Translations under genes and position numbers: made by a program
Source of the DNA: Calonectria ilicicola
Lineage: Eukaryota > Ascomycota > Sordariomycetes > Hypocreales > Nectriaceae
Reading direction: 5' to 3'
Length of the DNA: 64,000 nucleotides
Assembly: GCA_020809705.1 (NCBI GenBank)
Contig: CP085830.1
Location: 4,278,001 to 4,342,000 of the forward strand
Notes under the pieces: generated by a model
What the model saw: the letters and a program-made list of their open reading frames with translations, nothing else
What the model was told of the DNA's origin: nothing
The model's database searches: none
Shown: piece after piece, positions 59,801 to 64,000 of the stretch
Position numbering within the stretch: the first letter of the stretch is position 1
Layout of the letters: every line of letters begins with the position of its first letter

Positions 59801-61156
59801 TCAGATGACTCTTCCGTTCACCAAAGCAAAATGGAGGTGGGTAATCAGAGAGGCACAGTCAAAGCCATGGCAGCGATGTTTGAGAGCAGCGTAGAATTCA
59901 ACGAAGCGTCGTCGCCCACACACCAGGGGCTGGAGGGTAGACCACAAAGCCTGGTATCTCAATATTCGCCAACATCGTCCGAAAAAGGAGTTTGGTCGTC
60001 GAGGGGAGGGTCGTATCGGAAGCAACGTACACGAAAATCGTCGAGTTTGGGCGAAGATCAAGATTCTCAAAATTCGCCAGGGACGAAGGGGCGTCGAAGA
60101 AACCCTGCGGCTGGTCCGAAATCGTCGATTGCTATTATTGGGAACCCGACTACACGAGCAGAATCAATTAACTTTTTTGAGGAATCATACCTAATCAGTA
60201 GAACAAAACAACCACATGCAGCGCGTCCTCAGTCCCCAGGTAGGAAGCCCAGCAAGAATAAAGCCCTTGAAACATCATTACAGGCACCTCCAGCTCCTAG
60301 AAGGATGCTTTCTCATCCAGGACAGCCTCATAACGTGCAGAATCTAAATTCACTTCGCCCTTCATCGTCTACTTCTGACATTCGTCAATATTCCGGGTTG
60401 GTTGAGGGGGTAATTCAAGATTCCGTGTCCACCCCACGCGCTGGCAGTCCGACGCTCCCATATACTCAAATACAAAGCCTCCGTCGTCAACTCAGCTTAA
60501 AGATGGAAGAAGCTGAAGAGCTGAAGAAACGGTTGGAGCTGAGTCAAAATTCAGAAATCGGAACGCTGGGTCAGCAACTGCGCGAAGTGCAGAGAGACGC
60601 GCAATCGTGGAGAGAACGGGCCGAGGCTGCCGAACGGAGGGTAAAGGTTTTTGAAAGGTTTGCGGCAAGGTTGAGAGAGATAAGAGAGGCAGCAGCAGTT
60701 GTAGATGGTCGAAGCAAAGAATAATGCCTGGAGAGTGATCTAACGGAACGTGACGTGGATTCTATCGAGAGGTGTCAGCAGCAGGCCCCCTCAGGCCAAT
60801 ATAGGGGTTTGGCCGGGAATAGGTGTCCTTGGAGAGAAAGTAGCAATGGCTGTGAGCATGACTCTTGCAGAAAAACAAAAGAACTTGATAATACTACTGA
60901 ACGGTCTCGAAACTGTGCTCGGAGGGCAAAGCAGAGAGTCTTGCAGAAAGCCCATCAGTCTGGCTTAACAACCCACAATGAGGGTGCTAAACTACTGAAT
61001 ACAAAACTGAGATTGTTAAGAATAGAGAAGATGTGCGAGAGGAACAAGGCAATTTTTTGGATGCTGCGCAGGGACTTTTGGGTTTCAAGGAGTCACAATG
61101 TTGAATGGGGAAGACTGGGAGTTATGGGGTGCCAGGGCGCAAACGACGGGCCATAA
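56848..61156 (+). CDS. RhoGAP-domain protein with C-terminal coiled coil
   Basis: Exons 56848-57102 and 57153-57200, then a long frame from 57263. After a DDPPKRGWLSRML stretch, the RhoGAP domain (about residues 165-370) carries ATHGIFRIPGS with the arginine finger near Arg209, then LPTHISASVHDVASTFKRLLSILPGG and an ALGIVFGPLLLGD helix. A disordered Ser/Arg-rich region follows, then a coiled coil (60460-60715). The protein should stimulate GTP hydrolysis by a Rho/Rac/Cdc42 GTPase. The frame is interrupted by TAG at 59546-59548 and TAA at 60722-60724 but continues, coding-like, to 61156. I suspect two in-frame introns (59501-59548 and 60698-60778); otherwise the protein ends at 862 residues or the gene is decaying. 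The true 3' end is uncertain. Confidence 0.75.
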
Positions 61157-61714
61157 ACAACAAGCCGTAGCCTGCTCTGGGGTTACATAGTATATCGACG
61201 ATCGATTTCAAATGGTGGCTATTATACCAGAGCAATGATGGTTTCATTCGCATTGATCATCACATGAATCGTCATACACTGTACATAATAAGGCGAAGAG
61301 GGTACGATTTGCATTTGAAATGTATTTGGGTTGGCACCCAGTGTGACGGGTTTCGATGGGAGCATCGGGCTGTCGAATGGACAGAGGCCGCAGTCACAAT
61401 CTTTACTGGCTTACTTTGGGCTTTCAGGGGTGCTTCATGGAAGGTCTGCCTGCTAGGGCCACCCTCCTGCGTCACCAGCTAGGATGCGCGGCGGAGAAGC
61501 GACCGGTTGCCCGCTTGATCCAAACGAAACGCCCGGCCAGTCAGACACACAACTGATCCCAGCACGACAGAGTGACATGCAATGTTTTTTTTTTTAATCT
61601 TTTCTCGGCTAAGTATTGGCGGTCACCTTGATGAGTTGTTTTGATCTCAGGTCATATCAGCCGGTGGCTGCTATGGGGCGAGTTTTATTTTTGATTGGGT
61701 AAGGCGTGACGGCC
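61157..61714. other. Convergent 3' intergenic region
   Basis: These 558 bases separate the RhoGAP 3' end from the stop of the next gene on the other strand. A T run lies near 61583-61594. No gene is seen. Confidence 0.4.
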
Positions 61715-62443
61715 CTACAGTCCCACGTCCTCTGTAGTCCCAAGCCTTCTGATTCGCCACCTTCCTGCATCATCCCTTTCCATGGTTACGTGCAGCTGAG
61801 CTATTCCATCAACGACGGAGCTGAGCAATTCCGACTCGTCGACTTCTGATACTACACCGCCCGAGAGCTGGCGAGGGACTGCTGACGGGACGCCTTCTGC
61901 GGAGCTTGTGAAGTAGTCAGGGGAGCTGTCATACTGAGGCTGCGTTAGAGGCGGGGACGGAAGCATTCCGGACATTTGCGAGGAGGCGGAGAATTCCAAA
62001 GGTGAAGGTAGCGGGCGAGGGCTGATGGGTTGGGCCGACGGGATTGTCGAAAAGGTTCCAAAATTGGCAAAGCCTTGCGTGAGAGAATCCACCTCGTCGT
62101 CTTCTGACGATAGCAAAAACTCTTGGTCCATTGAAGACCATGATTGTGTCGACGGAGCATGTTCGTCCATCGAGATCCCAGAATGTGGAGGTGGTCGTGT
62201 AAAGATTAAATCAGAGCTTGATGTCGAAAATGAGTTTGGCGTGGAAGGAAGGCTGTCATCTGTATAGGATGGTGGACCTTGTGCTCTCACTGGTAAAAGT
62301 CCAAATCCAGGATCAAGCGTTGAATCTAGCGTGCACGAATCTGATTCTGAATCTTGGTCACGAGAATTAATGCGTCCCTCGGGTGCATCTTGTCGATATC
62401 CAGATGCGGAAGGCGACGTCATGGGGGGCGAAGACCAGACCAT
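61715..62443 (-). CDS. Uncharacterised Ser/Pro/acid-rich protein
   Basis: A 242-codon single-exon frame. The first about 190 residues are disordered and rich in Ser, Pro, Asp and Glu (e.g. SSMDQEFLLSSEDDEVDSL). Only the C-terminus looks ordered: SEVDESELLSSVVDGIAQLHVTMERDDAGRWRIRRLG, a likely conserved helix-strand unit. I do not recognise the family. Its start lies 66 bases past the stop of RFA3 on the same strand, so a short promoter or overlapping transcript is implied. An upstream exon overlapping the RFA3 3' region cannot be excluded. Confidence 0.6.
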   Translation of the reverse strand: MVWSSPPMTSPSASGYRQDAPEGRINSRDQDSESDSCTLDSTLDPGFGLLPVRAQGPPSYTDDSLPSTPNSFSTSSSDLIFTRPPPHSGISMDEHAPSTQSWSSMDQEFLLSSEDDEVDSLTQGFANFGTFSTIPSAQPISPRPLPSPLEFSASSQMSGMLPSPPLTQPQYDSSPDYFTSSAEGVPSAVPRQLSGGVVSEVDESELLSSVVDGIAQLHVTMERDDAGRWRIRRLGTTEDVGL

Positions 62444-62509
62444 GGCTACGTGCGGAGTAAATGGATGCTGATGGGAGGGGGAGTATCGGCCATGATCTGG
62501 TCCAGCCAG

Positions 62510-63229
62510 TCAATTTTCAGAGACGAAAATGCTCTTGTGGCGATGGGTAGCCTCGACAACGGATGCATACAAGCCAAAGTCTGTACGCTGTTATTAGTAA
62601 AGATTAGAAGTTTATGAAGCTCAAAGATTGATAGAGTCAAGGACAAGGGTAGTAGTATGACGAGAACTCGTAGGAAATCTTGTCAGATGAACCGCTGATA
62701 TGACGTTTGCGCAACCCATAGACTGTGGTTTGGAAAGCCCAGCTTAGGAAAACCCTGAGGATGCGCCTCATACATGTGGCGAATATGTTGATCATGACAC
62801 AAGAACTCAACCGTGACAGGGTTGGCAATGTGATATACGTACCGAGCTTTGGTCCCAGATCGCTCGATGAGAGAACTTTGATGGACAGATCAGGATTAAC
62901 TTTCCCAATGACTTGAGCGGCGTTTCCGTTGGTGAGATGAGCCTCCTAGATGTTTATCAGTATCATCAGTTGGATCCTGGTGGGATGGATTGCCTTGTGA
63001 TGGTCTATTGCCACAAGCATGCATCTATCTAGGAAAGACAACAAGCCCACGCAGTCACATCACACAGGAATCTTACATGGTTCAGAAGGATGGTTACAGT
63101 TCCATCCGAGTCCATGGTAGCTTTGTTACCCATGAGCTGTGTGACCTTGCCGACAAGCATAACGACTCGGCCGACGAAGCTATCGAGATAGCTCGCAGTG
63201 ATGCGCGGGGTTGACATTTGTTCGGCCAT
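62510..63229 (-). CDS. RFA3: Replication protein A 14-kDa subunit
   Basis: Exons 63229-63077, 62945-62843 and 62580-62510 encode 108 residues. The OB-fold starts MSTPRITASYLDSFVGRVVMLVGKV (in-frame Met5), continues EAHLTNGNAAQVIGKVNPDLSIKVLSSSDLG, and ends YASVVEATHRHKSIF, the typical Rfa3 tail. Rfa3 joins Rfa1 and Rfa2 in the single-stranded DNA-binding trimer of replication and repair. The second intron, 262 bases, is long for this window; its exon is supported because it supplies the conserved last helix in the right phase. Two CACGTG motifs 12 bases apart lie about 240 bases upstream. Confidence 0.88.
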
Positions 63230-64000
63230 GGTTGGACAAATTTCTCCAGATTTTTTGCGCAACTTGAGAAAAATAAAGATATATAAAGAGGCGAGAAACT
63301 GTGATAGATGCACTTGCACAATGAATTGCAGCAATAAGAATTGCTCAAACGTCGTTATGGGGTTTAGGCAATGCTGCCGCCTTGTGCTGCCTTATGCCAC
63401 CTCAGGCGCGTTTACGGCGTGTCGCGAGGTCATGTGACCGGGCAACATCGGAATAGATTTCCCTATCACGTGGGAGAGCACGTGCCTTCAACCGCCCCAT
63501 TTTCAACATCAACTCGCCAAAATCGTTTGCTACGGGTCAGCTAGGATGTTCGGAGAGGCTCCTCGAGAGGTGATTGGACGCTGGGTGCGATCCACTTTAT
63601 TTTTACCGAAAGTCCATCCTGACAAGCCATCATGGTTCCACTTCGGAGCTAGGGCCGCCTCCGCTGGAGTGTCGAGCCCTAAGACGCGATGTAGTGACAA
63701 CTTTGTAGATCGCGTGGCTCATTTTAGTTTACCGTCATTGCTGGTTCGACTCAAAATCGTCCGACTTTGGCGCTCCCCTGCTTGTCCATTTCCCTATACA
63801 ATCTTCGCTTCTCTACAAGACAAATCTTACATCCTAGTGCCCTCTACGGTAGGGATATTGTCTTTCTGTCTTTGTACCTGCAATAAAGCTGAAGTCTGTT
63901 CTGTTCTTCAAAGAGAAGTGCGCTTCATGTCCCACTTTCAAAAGCCCATCGTGTTTTTGACTGGGGTTCTTTTTTTTTTTTTTTTTTTAACGTGTCCAAC
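63230..64000. promoter_or_regulatory. RFA3 promoter region to end of window
   Basis: The right end of the window contains no coding-like frame. CACGTG occurs at 63467-63472 and 63479-63484. A run of about 20 T lies at 63969-63988. A tRNA B-box-like sequence near 63744 was rejected. The region may include the promoter of a gene beyond the window. Confidence 0.45.

Noticed and set aside
60755..61156. Separate small gene downstream of the RhoGAP gene
   Set aside because: It lies in exactly the same frame as the RhoGAP protein, so I treat it as that gene's C-terminal part.
63735..63765. GGTTCGACTC, resembling a tRNA B box
   Set aside because: No pairing T stem, no A box at the right distance and no Pol III terminator directly after it.
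1..64000. CRISPR arrays, bacterial operons or ribosome binding sites
   Set aside because: Spliceosomal introns and fungal families throughout show a eukaryotic nuclear sequence, and no regular repeat-spacer array is present.

Overview
The window looks like chromosomal DNA of a filamentous ascomycete (Pezizomycotina; a Sordariomycete, perhaps Hypocreales, is my inference). Genes are split by short GT-AG introns, mostly 45-85 bases with CTAAC/CTGAC-like branch sites. It carries Zn2Cys6 and HET-domain genes together with conserved fungal genes (RTT109, VAC8, SNF4, ALB1, IMP1, the mitochondrial IF3 AIM23, RFA3, the mitoribosomal gene MRPL15). All exon joins below were worked out by hand from splice signals, frame continuity and family resemblance; none is backed by transcripts.

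Layout. (1) 1-12.8 kb looks like a catabolic gene cluster: an RraA/CHA-aldolase-type protein, a LigI-like amidohydrolase, a mitochondrial tricarboxylate-type carrier, a Zn2Cys6 regulator, a divergent mitochondrial aconitase paralogue and an anion:cation-symporter MFS permease. A 429-bp foldback element made of two perfect 191-bp inverted arms sits between the last two. (2) 13.4-20.1 kb holds a divergent pair: an alpha-glucoside-type MFS sugar transporter and a GH38 alpha-mannosidase with seven exons. (3) 20.1-30.9 kb is a gene-poor island with gene debris: a UPF1-like SF1 helicase fragment, an ankyrin-like fragment, a nearly intact frame broken by one stop, and a diverged tandem duplication. 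A 730-residue HET-domain gene follows at its right edge. (4) 33.8-64 kb is mostly core genome: a polytopic membrane protein, MRPL15, RTT109, a D-2-hydroxyacid dehydrogenase, an amidase with nine exons, ALB1, AIM23/IMP1 (divergent), VAC8, SNF4, a RhoGAP gene whose long frame is interrupted by two in-frame stops, an unrecognised disordered protein, and RFA3.

Function. In the left cluster the lactonase-like and aldolase-like enzymes match, in family, the first and last steps of the bacterial lower protocatechuate 4,5-cleavage/gallate route (2-pyrone-4,6-dicarboxylate to pyruvate plus oxaloacetate). The hydratase between them is missing. An aconitase paralogue, which hydrates an unsaturated tricarboxylate, is an attractive stand-in, with the carrier and permease moving the acids. 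This pathway reading is inference. The rest of the window is housekeeping: chromatin (Rtt109), ribosome assembly (Alb1), mitochondrial translation and protein processing (mL57, mtIF3, Imp1), the vacuole (Vac8, perhaps the mannosidase), energy sensing (Snf4), Rho signalling and DNA replication (Rfa3). I saw no rRNA, convincing tRNA or CRISPR array.
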